From: Chloroflexota bacterium
GTDB taxonomy: Bacteria; Chloroflexota; Anaerolineae; UBA1429
Assembly: GCA_012729455.1 (NCBI GenBank)
Contig: JAAYDC010000002.1
Span: 1 to 64,000, forward strand
Direction: 5' to 3'
DNA length: 64,000 nucleotides
Below the pieces are notes generated by a model. The model did not search any database. It had not been told where the DNA came from and saw only the letters and a program-made list of their open reading frames with translations. Shown here in pieces: positions 38,154 to 46,641 of the stretch (position 1 is its first letter; every line of letters begins with the position of its first letter). The position numbers and the translations under genes are program-made.

Positions 38154-39064
38154 CAGCGCAGGCCTCCGCGGTAGCGCTTTTTAAAGATGCTCTTGGCCGC
38201 AAAGAGGTTGATCACAAAGGTCACCAAAAACAGGATAATGCCGATGCCAAACAGCACGTGATAGTGCACGCTGCCCTGCGCCACCTCGCCCATCTCGGCG
38301 GCCACCGTGGCCGTCATGGTGCGCACCGGCTTGAACAGCGCGTCCAGCCCCAGCGGCATCCTGGCGGCGTTGCCGGTGATCATCATCACCGCCATGGTCT
38401 CGCCGATGGCGCGCCCCAGGCCCAGCATCACAGCCGTTACAATCCCCGAACGTGCTGCCGGCACCACCACGCGCCAGATCGTCTGCCAGCGCGTGGCGCC
38501 CATCGCCAGCCCGGCATCGCGATAGCTCTTGGGCACCGCGTCGAGGGCGTCTTCCGCCACTGAGATGATCGTGGGCAGCGCCATATACGCCAGCACCAGC
38601 GCGCCAGAGAAAGCCGTCAGGCCGGTGGGGATATTCAGCAGGGTGCGTATCGCCGGCACCAGGATCGTCATGCCAAAAAAGCCCAGCACCACCGAGGGGA
38701 TGCCGGCCAGTACTTCGATCAGCGGCTTTAATACCTCGCGCACCCAGTTTGGGGCAACCTCTCGCACAAACACCGCCGAGGCGATCCCCAGCGGCAGGGC
38801 GATCACCACCGCCGTGAGGGTCACCAGGAGCGACCCGAGGATCAGCGGGATGGTGCCATAGTAACCAAAAGTGGGATACCACGCGGTGCCGAACAGGTTA
38901 CTGAGCGGTACCTCAAAGAGGGCGGGAATACCCTCGCGCAAGAGAAAGAAAAAGATCAGGATCACAAAGCCGATCGTCGAAAGGCCTGCCAGGCGCACAA
39001 ACCATTCGATCAAAAAAGCGCCCAGTTTGATCGGCTCACGGCGGTCGACCGGTGAAGTCATCAT
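38153..39064 (-). CDS. pstC: Phosphate ABC transporter permease PstC
   Basis: The 303-residue membrane protein is the second permease of the Pst importer. Marks include FFLLREGIPALF, FGTAWYPTFGYYGTIPLI, the EAA loop near DALDAVPKSYRDAGLAMGAT and the end AKSIFKKRYRG. ATG 39064 overlaps the pstS stop as ATGA; a longer frame exists upstream but covers only pstS sequence. About six membrane helices are visible. Confidence 0.94.
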   Translation of the reverse strand: MMTSPVDRREPIKLGAFLIEWFVRLAGLSTIGFVILIFFFLLREGIPALFEVPLSNLFGTAWYPTFGYYGTIPLILGSLLVTLTAVVIALPLGIASAVFVREVAPNWVREVLKPLIEVLAGIPSVVLGFFGMTILVPAIRTLLNIPTGLTAFSGALVLAYMALPTIISVAEDALDAVPKSYRDAGLAMGATRWQTIWRVVVPAARSGIVTAVMLGLGRAIGETMAVMMITGNAARMPLGLDALFKPVRTMTATVAAEMGEVAQGSVHYHVLFGIGIILFLVTFVINLFAAKSIFKKRYRGGLR

Positions 39065-39987
39065 GGCTCGTCTATCAGCGGCACAAAGCCGAGTTTGGGG
39101 ATCAGCTCCTGCCCGTCGGTGCGGATCCATTCCAGATAGGCTGCCAGCTCACCGCTGGGCTCGCCGGGGGTGTACATGTAGAGTTCGCGCGAGATCGGGT
39201 AGGAGCCGTCGTTAACCGTCTCGACCGAAGGCTTGACATAAGGACTGTTTTCGTCGATGGCGACAGCCAGCACCTTTTGGTCGGGTGTTACATATCCCAG
39301 CCCGTCATAACCGATCGCGTTGGGGTTCTGGCGCACCTCGACGCTGATCCCTTCCGACGAGGGCATCAGCAAGGTATCGGGCGCAAAGAGCAGCTTGCTG
39401 TCGCTATCTCCCAGGCGGATGACGTTTTCCAGAAAGTAGACATAGGTGCCCGAGTTGGATTCGCGCGAAAGCAGCACAATCGGCAAGTTGTCGCCGCCCA
39501 GCTGGCTCCAATTGGTGATCTGCCCGGTATAGATAGCCGAAAGCTGCGGCAGGGTGATGCGGTCGACCGGGTTTTCCAGGTTGACGACGATGGCAATGGC
39601 ATCCAGCGCCACCACATACTCGATCGGCTCGATTCCCAGCTTGGCTGCCTGGTCGAGCTCTTCCTGCTTGATGCTGCGCGAGGCGTTGGCCAGGTCGATG
39701 GTGCCGTTCAGCATGGCTGTCAATCCGGTGCCCGAGCCGCCGCCCGTCACCGAGATGGTCACTTCGGGATGCAGCGCCATATAGGCTTCTGCCCAGGCCA
39801 GCGCCAGGTTGACGAGGGTATCCGAGCCCTTGTTAATGATCGTCCGGCTGCTGCCGGGCTGAGGGGTGCTCTGTTGCGGCGCGCTGCAGCCGCTCAGCAG
39901 GATGCCCAGCAATATCAGCCAAACGAGCAGCGAGCGCCAGGGAGCCTGACGCGCGCGCGCGAACTCGAGACCAGTTGCCCATTTCAT
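39061..39987 (-). CDS. pstS: Phosphate-binding lipoprotein PstS
   Basis: PstS captures phosphate outside the membrane for PstCA. The 308-residue precursor has a basic start, a hydrophobic stretch and lipobox LLSGC, so the mature protein is lipid-anchored at Cys. The phosphate-binding pattern is present: INKGSDTLVNLALAW, GGGSGTGLTAMLNGTID and SRESNSGTYVYFLENV. The gene leads the pst operon. Its predicted -10 box ends only 8 bases before the ATG and there is no Shine-Dalgarno, so the mRNA is probably leaderless. Confidence 0.93.
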   Translation of the reverse strand: MKWATGLEFARARQAPWRSLLVWLILLGILLSGCSAPQQSTPQPGSSRTIINKGSDTLVNLALAWAEAYMALHPEVTISVTGGGSGTGLTAMLNGTIDLANASRSIKQEELDQAAKLGIEPIEYVVALDAIAIVVNLENPVDRITLPQLSAIYTGQITNWSQLGGDNLPIVLLSRESNSGTYVYFLENVIRLGDSDSKLLFAPDTLLMPSSEGISVEVRQNPNAIGYDGLGYVTPDQKVLAVAIDENSPYVKPSVETVNDGSYPISRELYMYTPGEPSGELAAYLEWIRTDGQELIPKLGFVPLIDEP

Positions 39988-39995
39988 CAGCTGCC

Positions 39996-40023
39996 ATTCT
40001 ATCGACGTTTAGGCACCCGTCAA
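39996..40023 (-). promoter_or_regulatory. Predicted promoter of pstS
   Basis: Minus strand: TTGACG (40023-40018), 16 bases, TAGAAT (40001-39996). The same hexamers and spacing precede tRNA-Asn. The -35 box lies in a palindrome shared with the divergent promoter. Confidence 0.65.
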
Positions 40024-40037
40024 GTAACTGACTTGAC
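40019..40037. promoter_or_regulatory. Palindrome between the divergent pstS and DUF4446 promoters
   Basis: GTCAAGT (40019-40025) and ACTTGAC (40031-40037) form a perfect inverted repeat around AACTG. It overlaps both -35 boxes. Part of the symmetry follows from two head-to-head TTGAC boxes, but the outer G-C and inner GT/AC pairs go beyond that. Operator function is a guess. Confidence 0.4.
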
Positions 40038-40061
40038 CGAACCTGCCGCCAAGTTTACAAT
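40033..40061 (+). promoter_or_regulatory. Predicted promoter of the DUF4446 gene
   Basis: TTGACC (40033-40038), 17 bases, TACAAT (40056-40061). A leader of about 20 bases carries GAGGTGG 9 bases before ATG 40091. Confidence 0.65.
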
Positions 40062-40090
40062 GCCACAAAACCTGCGAGGTGGTCGATGCG

Positions 40091-40564
40091 ATGCCAATCA
40101 GCTCCGAAACCCTTGTCATGCTCCTGCTCGGCATCGTCGTCGTCGTTTTAGCGGTGATGAATATCCTGTTGTTGCGCCGTCTCAACCGCGCCAACAGCGC
40201 CGCGTCGACGGCGGCGCTGCAACCGCGAGTCAGCGCAGATGGTGAGGTGTTGGGCACGATGCAATCCAGCCTGGTGCAGGAACTGCAGGGGCTCGATCAG
40301 CGCCTTGCGGCGCTGCACTTGGCCGAGCAGCGCGACCTAAGCCGTTATGGTCTGGTGCGCTTTAGCCCATACGATGATACTGGCGGTGACCTTTCGTTTG
40401 CCCTGGCGATTGTCAGCCAGGAGGGCAACGGCGTCCTGCTTTCGAGCCTGCATGGGCGCACCACCACGCGCTTTTATGCCAAGACGATCGAATCGTGGGG
40501 CTGCCAGCAGATGCTTTCGGATGAAGAGGCTGAGGCGGTCCGCCGTGCCCAGGAGATGCGCTAG
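40091..40564 (+). CDS. DUF4446 family membrane-anchored protein
   Basis: The 157-residue protein has one N-terminal membrane helix (about residues 8-28, MLLLGIVVVVLAVMNILLL). A short coiled region follows, then the family core YGLVRFSPYDDTGGDLSFAL, NGVLLSSLHGR and TRFYAKTIE, ending in LSDEEAEAVRRA. DUF4446 proteins occur in many Gram-positive-type bacteria and have no assigned function. I chose ATG 40091 over GTG 40079 because of the ribosome binding site spacing. It is followed after 9 bases by a HAD-like membrane protein, probably in the same unit. Confidence 0.8.
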   Translation: MPISSETLVMLLLGIVVVVLAVMNILLLRRLNRANSAASTAALQPRVSADGEVLGTMQSSLVQELQGLDQRLAALHLAEQRDLSRYGLVRFSPYDDTGGDLSFALAIVSQEGNGVLLSSLHGRTTTRFYAKTIESWGCQQMLSDEEAEAVRRAQEMR

Positions 40565-40573
40565 AGGAGTGCT

Positions 40574-41521
40574 GTGAAAGCGGTTTTTATTCACACCAAC
40601 TGCATCCTGCGCGATAGCCACTGTGATACCGAGCTGCCGCCCGAGGGCTGGCGGCTGGAACCGGCCACTCTGGAGGCCGTGCGCAGCCTGAGCGGCCCCG
40701 ACCAGCTGGTGATCGTTTATGGCGAATCTACGCTAGATCAACCTGTCAACCCGCTGCAGAGCGAACTGCTGCGCCAGGTTGAGGCCGGCGGCGGGCAGAT
40801 CGACGTGGTGCTCAACTGTCCGCACGGCGATAATCCCGCCTGCCATTGCTGGGGTGAGCAGCCCTGCCTGCTGTGGCGCCCGGCTGCCATGCTCGAGCTG
40901 GCACTGCCGGATTCGTTCGTGATCGCCGATAGCAAACGCGACCTCAACACCGCCATTGCCGCCGGCGTGCGTCCCCTCATGACGCTCAACGGCCGCACGA
41001 TTGCCGAGGTGATCGGCGAAGCTCCCAGCACCAAGGATTTCCCGATCGCGCCCGACCTGACCACCGCGGTGTCCTATATCCGCGCCGAACAGGATATCAC
41101 CCAGGCCAACGGCCAACCGCGCCAGCCGGCCAAGCCGCAGCCAAGCATCTATGAGCTCGAGGCGCGTGCCGCCACCCTGCCCACCCTGGAAGTCACCTCG
41201 CAGCGCCTGCTGGCATTGCGCCAGAAACAGGCCGAGGTGCGCATCAAAACGACAGACCTGGCGCGCTGGCTGAGCTTTTTCGTCATCGGCGCCCTGGGTG
41301 TCACCCTGGGGATCGCCTATCTGCTCACCCACCTCTACCGCGTCCAGCCCTTTCCCAGCTTTATCTACTGGGTGACGCTGCAGTTCATCCCGCGCACCTG
41401 GCGCGGACTGCTCTTTATCGTCATCGGCATGGGAGTGATCTGGCTGGCGGTGCGCAGCTTTGTCCGCTCCGACCTGTACGACCGCTTTCAGCGCTTTATC
41501 AAGCGCATGCGGGAGCGTTAA
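40574..41521 (+). CDS. HAD-like (GmhB/HisB-N type) protein lacking nucleophile, with C-terminal membrane anchor
   Basis: The 315-residue protein opens KAVFIHTNCIL where GmhB-type phosphatases have FLDRDGVLN. Both catalytic aspartates are replaced (His7 and Asn9). A GmhB-like zinc site follows (Cys82, His84, Cys90, Cys92, Cys98), then IADSKRDLNTAIAAG, which keeps the motif IV aspartates (Asp119, Asp123). After a linker come two membrane segments (WLSFFVIGALGVTLGIAYLL and GLLFIVIGMGVIWLAVRSFV) and a basic tail. The fold looks retained and the chemistry lost, so a binding or scaffold role is likely. AGAGGAG precedes the ATG by about 6 bases. Confidence 0.65.
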   Translation: MKAVFIHTNCILRDSHCDTELPPEGWRLEPATLEAVRSLSGPDQLVIVYGESTLDQPVNPLQSELLRQVEAGGGQIDVVLNCPHGDNPACHCWGEQPCLLWRPAAMLELALPDSFVIADSKRDLNTAIAAGVRPLMTLNGRTIAEVIGEAPSTKDFPIAPDLTTAVSYIRAEQDITQANGQPRQPAKPQPSIYELEARAATLPTLEVTSQRLLALRQKQAEVRIKTTDLARWLSFFVIGALGVTLGIAYLLTHLYRVQPFPSFIYWVTLQFIPRTWRGLLFIVIGMGVIWLAVRSFVRSDLYDRFQRFIKRMRER

Positions 41522-42498
41522 GTCTGCGCTAGCTCGAGTACCATCTGCTTCAGGACGCGCTGGCTGACCATGCCGCGCTCGGTGAGGGCGGCGATGGCCT
41601 GCGGATGGCTCTGCGAGATACTGGCATGCACATTGCGCGCCCCCCATGCGTGTGTCTGGTTGATCAGGGCATCCGCCAGGCGCGCCTCCCAGCCGACCCC
41701 GCGTGCCTCGGGGCGCACCCGCAGCTCAATGGTATAGGGCGAGCGCGCCGATTCCGCCCAGATGGCGCCATATGCCGCCAGCGGGCTGGTTGATTCCGCC
41801 ACCAGGGCGTGCTCACGCCGTCCCCCAAGGGCCGCCTCGATGGCGTTATCCAGGCGCGAGAACAAGCCCAGACGGTAGCTCGCGGGTTGCAGTACGGCGC
41901 GCTCGATCAGCAGGGGCGGGCTGGTAGCGCACACCAGCTGCCACAGGGCGCGGTTATCGCGCATGCTACGCCTACGCAGGCCCTCGGCAGAGCCCCGCGC
42001 CGCGTGCGGAACGAGATGCGCGTCCAGGCGCAGCTCTTCGGTGATGTCGGTGGTGTAAAAGCCGCGCCGTTCGTAAAGCCCGAGTGCGATCGGCCGGTTG
42101 ATGCGCACCTGCAGGCGAATGAGCCTGCCGCCTGCGGTGCGGATGGCATCGATAGCGGTATCCAGGAGCCGTCCGGCGATGCCGCGCCCGCGCACAGCGG
42201 GGGCGGTGGCCACATTGCTGATAAACCAGTTGGCGCGGTTGGCCTGGTCCTGCGACAGGCTGATGTTGCCCAGCACCTGACTGCCCTCGGCGTACACATA
42301 GCCGCGCATATAGTCGCCGCCCGGCATACGGATCAGTCCGCCCAGGTTGGCAGCGGTGTACAGGTCACACACCATGCTCGAATCGCTCTGGCGCAGCTCT
42401 TCGCCAAAGGCGTTCTCGAGCAGCTCTGCCAGCTGAGCAAAGTCGTGCGGCACACGCAGCGGACGGATGATGCCTTTGGGGCGTAGATGGTCCGACAT
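41518..42498 (-). CDS. GNAT-family N-acetyltransferase, two-domain
   Basis: The 326-residue protein has an N-terminal GNAT domain with the acetyl-CoA loop VATAPAVRGRGIAGRLLD, then RPIALGLYERRGF. A second, more diverged GNAT-like half contains LRVRPEARGVGWEARLADALI. Tandem GNAT proteins act on small molecules or protein termini; the substrate here is unknown. ATG 42498 is preferred to a TTG two codons earlier. The stop overlaps that of the convergent HAD-like gene. Confidence 0.8.
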   Translation of the reverse strand: MSDHLRPKGIIRPLRVPHDFAQLAELLENAFGEELRQSDSSMVCDLYTAANLGGLIRMPGGDYMRGYVYAEGSQVLGNISLSQDQANRANWFISNVATAPAVRGRGIAGRLLDTAIDAIRTAGGRLIRLQVRINRPIALGLYERRGFYTTDITEELRLDAHLVPHAARGSAEGLRRRSMRDNRALWQLVCATSPPLLIERAVLQPASYRLGLFSRLDNAIEAALGGRREHALVAESTSPLAAYGAIWAESARSPYTIELRVRPEARGVGWEARLADALINQTHAWGARNVHASISQSHPQAIAALTERGMVSQRVLKQMVLELAQT

Positions 42499-42529
42499 GC
42501 GCAAAATCTAGCGCACGGCGTTTTGCGTG

Positions 42530-43333
42530 TCAACTGCGGCCGCGCAATGTCACATCGCCGGCCAGAATCGTCACCAGCTTGCCCGAGGGCGTGCGTACCA
42601 GCAGGGCGCCATCGCCATCAACGTCCTCCGCCACGCCCGTCACCAGCCCTTCGGGTGTGCCCACCTCGACGTTTTGCCCGAGGGTTGCCAGCCGCGCGCG
42701 CCAGGCGTCCACCGGCAGCCAGCCGGCGTTTATTTTGACATAATACTGCTCAAAGCGCCGCAAGAGTGCTACCAGCAAGGCCGCGCGTGGCACCGGATGT
42801 CCCAGAGCATCCGAGAGACTGGCGGCGGGGATGAGCACCTCGCCCAGGGTAGATGGGGCCAGGTTGACGTTGATGCCCAGCCCCAGCACCACATGGCGCA
42901 GCGTGTGGCCCTGCAGGGCGGCCTCGCACAGCATCCCGCCCACTTTGCGGCCATGCAGCAGCAGGTCGTTGGGCCACTTGATCTCAACCGGCAGGGTGTG
43001 CAGCTCACCGATCGCCTCGGCTGCCGAGAGGGTGGCGATCATCGTCAGGCGATGTAGGCTGCGCGGATCAAGCCGCGGGCGCAGAACCAGCGAACACAAG
43101 AGCGCGCTGCCGGCGGGAGCCAGCCAACGGCGCCCCAGGCGTCCGCGTCCGGCGGATTGCTCCTCGGCCAGCACCACGAGACCCTCGGGGGCGCCCGCGG
43201 CCGCCAGCTCGGCGGCGTGCCAGTTGGTCGAATCGATCAGGCGGTGGTGTTCGATGGCGCCACCAAACAGGCTGCCCGCCAGCGCACGGGAGAGCGCGGT
43301 GGGGTCAAGCGGGGCATCAGCTTTCTCATGCAT
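42530..43333 (-). CDS. birA: Biotin-[acetyl-CoA carboxylase] ligase, single-domain type
   Basis: BirA activates biotin to biotinyl-AMP and attaches it to carrier lysines. The 267-residue protein has the ligase motifs STNWHAAELAAAGAPEGLVV, QSAGRGRLGRRWLAP, LLCSLVLRP, VEIKWPNDLLLHGRKVGGML and a short C-terminal beta domain (VDGDGALLV). There is no N-terminal helix-turn-helix, so it is not expected to act as a repressor. TATGCT (43345-43340) lies six bases before the ATG without a good -35 box or Shine-Dalgarno; a leaderless start is possible but weakly supported. Confidence 0.9.
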   Translation of the reverse strand: MHEKADAPLDPTALSRALAGSLFGGAIEHHRLIDSTNWHAAELAAAGAPEGLVVLAEEQSAGRGRLGRRWLAPAGSALLCSLVLRPRLDPRSLHRLTMIATLSAAEAIGELHTLPVEIKWPNDLLLHGRKVGGMLCEAALQGHTLRHVVLGLGINVNLAPSTLGEVLIPAASLSDALGHPVPRAALLVALLRRFEQYYVKINAGWLPVDAWRARLATLGQNVEVGTPEGLVTGVAEDVDGDGALLVRTPSGKLVTILAGDVTLRGRS

Positions 43334-43361
43334 ACAGTTAGCATACCTTCAAGATGCGCAA

Positions 43362-43389
43362 TTGACCAGCAATCTGAGACGGTTATACT
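43362..43389 (+). promoter_or_regulatory. Predicted promoter of the methyltransferase at 43414
   Basis: TTGACC (43362-43367), 16 bases, TATACT (43384-43389). The same hexamers and spacing occur before the sugar-isomerase operon on the other strand. Confidence 0.6.
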
Positions 43390-43413
43390 CGTTCAGGGGC
43401 AGGGAGGTGCTGA

Positions 43414-44205
43414 ATGCCCGAATCGCGCGAGTGGGATGAATTCGCCGTAGCCGACATGTGGGATGCCAACGCGCCCGTGTGGGGCGAGCTGGCCCGTTTG
43501 GGCTATGACCAATTCCGCGATTACATCAACGCGCCGGCCTTTATGGCGGCATTGCCGTGTGTGGAGGGCTTGCTCGGGCTGGATGTGGGCTGCGGCGAGG
43601 GGTATCACACCCGCCTGGTGGCCAAGCGCGGGGCGCGCCTGATTGCCTTGGACATCGCCCCCAAGTTTATCGAGCAGGCCGCCGCGGATGGCGGTCCGAT
43701 CGCCTGGATGATAGCCAGCGGCTGCGCCATCCCTTTGGCGGATCAATCCGTCGATTTCGTCATCTCTACCATGTGCCTGATGGATCTGCCCGACTATGAA
43801 GGCGCCCTGGACGAGATCTGCCGCGTGCTCAAGCTAGGCGGCTTTTTGCTGTTCTCGATCCTGCACCCCTGTTTCAGCGTCGCGGGCAGCGAGTGGCAGC
43901 TGGATAGCTTTGGACGCCGCAACGGCTTGCTGGTGCGCAACTATTTCGACCAGGCCTCGGGCTATGTGGAGGAGTGGATCTTTGGGGCCGCCCCGCGCGA
44001 GCTGGTGGCCGGCAAGCGCCACTTTCGCATTCCCCGCTTTCGGCGCACGTTAGCCGGCTGGCTCAATCCGCTCTTTGAGCGCGGCCTGGTGCTGGAGCGC
44101 CTCGAGGAACCGCACGCCAGCAAACGCCAGGCACAGCGTAACCCGCGCCTGGCTGCTTCGCGCATCGTGCCCTATTTTATGCTGCTGCGCTGCCGCAAGC
44201 CCTAA
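43414..44205 (+). CDS. Class I SAM-dependent methyltransferase
   Basis: The 263-residue protein shows the SAM-binding core LLGLDVGCGEGYHTRLVAKRG, IALDIAPKFIEQA, and the motif IV/post region VDFVISTMCLMDLPDYEGALDEICRVLKLGGFLLFSI, of the Methyltransf_11 type. No substrate-specific motif is visible. GGGAGGT lies 6 bases before the ATG. It stands alone between birA and the sugar kinase, whose stop it overlaps by four bases, so genomic context gives no hint of the substrate. Confidence 0.85.
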   Translation: MPESREWDEFAVADMWDANAPVWGELARLGYDQFRDYINAPAFMAALPCVEGLLGLDVGCGEGYHTRLVAKRGARLIALDIAPKFIEQAAADGGPIAWMIASGCAIPLADQSVDFVISTMCLMDLPDYEGALDEICRVLKLGGFLLFSILHPCFSVAGSEWQLDSFGRRNGLLVRNYFDQASGYVEEWIFGAAPRELVAGKRHFRIPRFRRTLAGWLNPLFERGLVLERLEEPHASKRQAQRNPRLAASRIVPYFMLLRCRKP

Positions 44206-45725
44206 CTGGCGGTCGCCTCGGCGGCCAGCTCGCGCAACAGCTCACGCAGCGGTTCATACAGGCGCTGATACTGCCCGAAACGCGCCGTGTAGCGTGCCCC
44301 CAGCTCGATGTTGGGCTCAAAGGTGGCGTCGGGCTGTACCATCATGGAAGCCCCCTCAGCAGCATCGCCAAACACACCTGCGCCCACCCCCGCCAGGATG
44401 GCAGCTCCCAGCGTGCCGGCCTCGGTGACCTTGAGGCGCGTGAAGGGCTTTTGCAGGATATCGGCGCCCAGCTGGATCCAGGGCTCAGATTTGGCGCCCC
44501 CGCCCACCGCCACATAGCGTTCGATGGCGATGCCGGCGCCCGGCAGCTGCTCGGTGGATTCGCGCAGATAGTAGGTGGCGCCCTCAAGCAGCCCTTTTAG
44601 CACCGCCCCGCGCGGCGTCTCCAGGCGCAGGCCTGCCAGCACGCCGCCCGAATCGTCGATAAAGTTGGGCGGGCCGGTGGCGGTAAAGTGCGGCAGCGCC
44701 AGCACCCCTGAGGGGCCTTCGGGCATCTCTGCCAGTAGGGTGCGGTAGATATCGCCGCCGGTTTCTGCGGCCAGGCGCTTGTCCATCACCGCAAAGGTGT
44801 CGCGGTACCACTTTAACAGCGCACCGCCCTGGTTATAGATAAAGCTGACAAAAACCCCCGGCGCGGCGTGGTGCTCGGTATTGAGGCCGCGCTCGAGCAT
44901 GGCGGCTGCCGGCGGGATCTCGCGGTAGACCGGCACGATGCAGATATAGGTGCCCATCCCGTACATGGCCTGTCCGGCGGAGGTCACACCGGCACCCACC
45001 GCGTTAGCGCACTGGTCGTGCGCGCCCGAGACGATCACCGTCTCGGGGCTCAGGCCCAGTTCCTCGGCCATCTGCGCCGAAACCCGGCCGATCGCCGTGC
45101 CGGATGGCACCGTGCGCGGCAGTTTGGCGCCGTCGATGCCGCCCCAAGCGAGCAGCTCGGACGACCAGTCGGCGCTTTGCAGGTCAAACAGCAGTGTGCG
45201 GTTGGCCAGGCTATAGTCGACAGTGGCCTCACCGCCCAACAACCTGCCCACCAGGCCGCCCCACAGCATGAATTTGTCCGCCTTGTCGTACAATTCTGGC
45301 TGGTACTGGCGCACCCACTTGAGCTTGGTCAGGCCATAGTGGTTGCCCAACGGGTTGCCGTTCAGGCTGTAGAGCCGTTCAGGGGTGATGCCCGCGCGCA
45401 GCTCGGGCAGGAATTCCGCCCCGCGCGCGTCAAAGTTGAGGATCGAGGGGCCCAGGATCTCGCCATCTGCCGAGATCGGCACGAGCGCCTCGCCCAACGA
45501 ACAGATCGCCAGGGCCTGCACCGCGTCGTTGCCAGCTTTAGCCGCCACCGCCGCAATACAGGCCTTGATTTTGTTCCAAACCTCGAGGCTATCGAGCTCC
45601 GCCCAGCCCGGCTGGTGGCGCTGCACGTCATATTCCTGATAGCTGCTGGCCAGTGCTGTGCCGTACACGTCAAACAACACCGCTTTGCAGCCCGTCGTGC
45701 CGATGTCGATCCCCAGCAGGCTCAT
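44202..45725 (-). CDS. FGGY-family carbohydrate kinase, xylulokinase-like
   Basis: The 507-residue kinase phosphorylates a ketose or polyol. N-terminal ATPase-fold motif LLGIDIGTTGCKAVLFD, then QPGWAELDSLEVW, the hinge DARG in LNFDARGAEF, GAHDQCANAVGAG, and near the C terminus YVAVGGGAKSEPWIQ with EAGTLGAAILAG. It resembles xylulokinases and related FGGY kinases. With the aldolase and isomerase just upstream it completes an isomerase-kinase-aldolase sugar route. It begins 9 bases after the aldolase stop. Confidence 0.85.
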   Translation of the reverse strand: MSLLGIDIGTTGCKAVLFDVYGTALASSYQEYDVQRHQPGWAELDSLEVWNKIKACIAAVAAKAGNDAVQALAICSLGEALVPISADGEILGPSILNFDARGAEFLPELRAGITPERLYSLNGNPLGNHYGLTKLKWVRQYQPELYDKADKFMLWGGLVGRLLGGEATVDYSLANRTLLFDLQSADWSSELLAWGGIDGAKLPRTVPSGTAIGRVSAQMAEELGLSPETVIVSGAHDQCANAVGAGVTSAGQAMYGMGTYICIVPVYREIPPAAAMLERGLNTEHHAAPGVFVSFIYNQGGALLKWYRDTFAVMDKRLAAETGGDIYRTLLAEMPEGPSGVLALPHFTATGPPNFIDDSGGVLAGLRLETPRGAVLKGLLEGATYYLRESTEQLPGAGIAIERYVAVGGGAKSEPWIQLGADILQKPFTRLKVTEAGTLGAAILAGVGAGVFGDAAEGASMMVQPDATFEPNIELGARYTARFGQYQRLYEPLRELLRELAAEATAS

Positions 45726-45734
45726 GGCGGCTGC

Positions 45735-46637
45735 CTACTGGGTCAGCTGCGACGCTGTGCCGTGCAGCCCGAGGTATTCATCCAGCACCCAGCAAGTGCG
45801 CGTGTAGCAGGTTTCCTGGCCGCGCTGCACCCCGCCTTCGCGCAGGCCCTCTTCGTAGGCTTGACGGATCTCGGTGCCGATGTTGATCTTGGCAATGCCG
45901 CGCTTGATGCCGGCGCGCACGTCTTCCTGCACCACGCCCGATCCGCCGTGCAGCACCAGCGGGATGCCGGTAGCCTCCGCCAGCTGGGCGAGGTGATCGA
46001 GCTGCAGGTGAGCAGCTACCTTTTTCTGGTCGCGCAGGCCGTCGGCGATGGCGCCGTGTACGTTGCCCACCGCCACCGAAAGCCAGTCGCAGCCCGATTC
46101 GTTGACAAAACGCGATGCGTCGTCCACGGCAGTAAAGCCCTTGCCGGAGGCGAACAGGGTGGCATAGTCGGGCAGAGGGCCGGCCTCGTGGCCCAGCACC
46201 GCGCCCAGCTCAGCCTCAGCCACGGCACCGGCCTGGTGAGCCATGTCGGCCACTTCGCGTGTGATGCGGATGTTTTCTTCCAGATCCAGGCGCGAGCCAT
46301 CCACCATGATGGAGGGGTAGCCCAGGCTGAGGGCTTCCTCAAAGAGTGGGCGATAGTCGACGCGCTGCTGATCTTCGTCGATGACGGGCACATGGTCGAG
46401 GTGCAGGCTCACATGCGCCGGGTTGCGGTAGCGCGCGTATTCATGATACACCGCTGCCAGGCTGCGCGCCTGGAATTTGATCCATTCCAGGCGCGCGGTG
46501 GCGATAAAGCCAAAAGCATCTTGGTCGACCAAGGCACGCACCACCGGTTCGACCATCGGCAGATAGGGCACATTAAAGGCCGGCACTACCAGCCCGAGCT
46601 CGCGGGCACGCTGCATCACACGGTTGTTGATCGACAT
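45735..46637 (-). CDS. Class II fructose-bisphosphate-aldolase-like enzyme (GatY/KbaY type)
   Basis: The 300-residue zinc aldolase shows VVPAFNVPYL at the N terminus, the metal-binding HLDHVP, GYPSIMVDGSRLDLEENI, EAELGAVLGHE, the later His in AVGNVHGA, and PLVLHGGSG near the end. Such enzymes split ketose phosphates into DHAP and an aldehyde. The standard central-glycolysis role is less likely because it sits between a sugar isomerase and an FGGY kinase. ATG 46637 is chosen; the longer frame overlaps the isomerase. The preceding gene stops 4 bases upstream. Confidence 0.83.
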   Translation of the reverse strand: MSINNRVMQRARELGLVVPAFNVPYLPMVEPVVRALVDQDAFGFIATARLEWIKFQARSLAAVYHEYARYRNPAHVSLHLDHVPVIDEDQQRVDYRPLFEEALSLGYPSIMVDGSRLDLEENIRITREVADMAHQAGAVAEAELGAVLGHEAGPLPDYATLFASGKGFTAVDDASRFVNESGCDWLSVAVGNVHGAIADGLRDQKKVAAHLQLDHLAQLAEATGIPLVLHGGSGVVQEDVRAGIKRGIAKINIGTEIRQAYEEGLREGGVQRGQETCYTRTCWVLDEYLGLHGTASQLTQ

Positions 46638-46641
46638 CGTC

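Noticed and set aside
43334-43345. Leaderless promoter for birA
   Set aside because: TATGCT lies six bases before the ATG but has no acceptable -35 box at 16-18 bases, so it was not listed as a feature.
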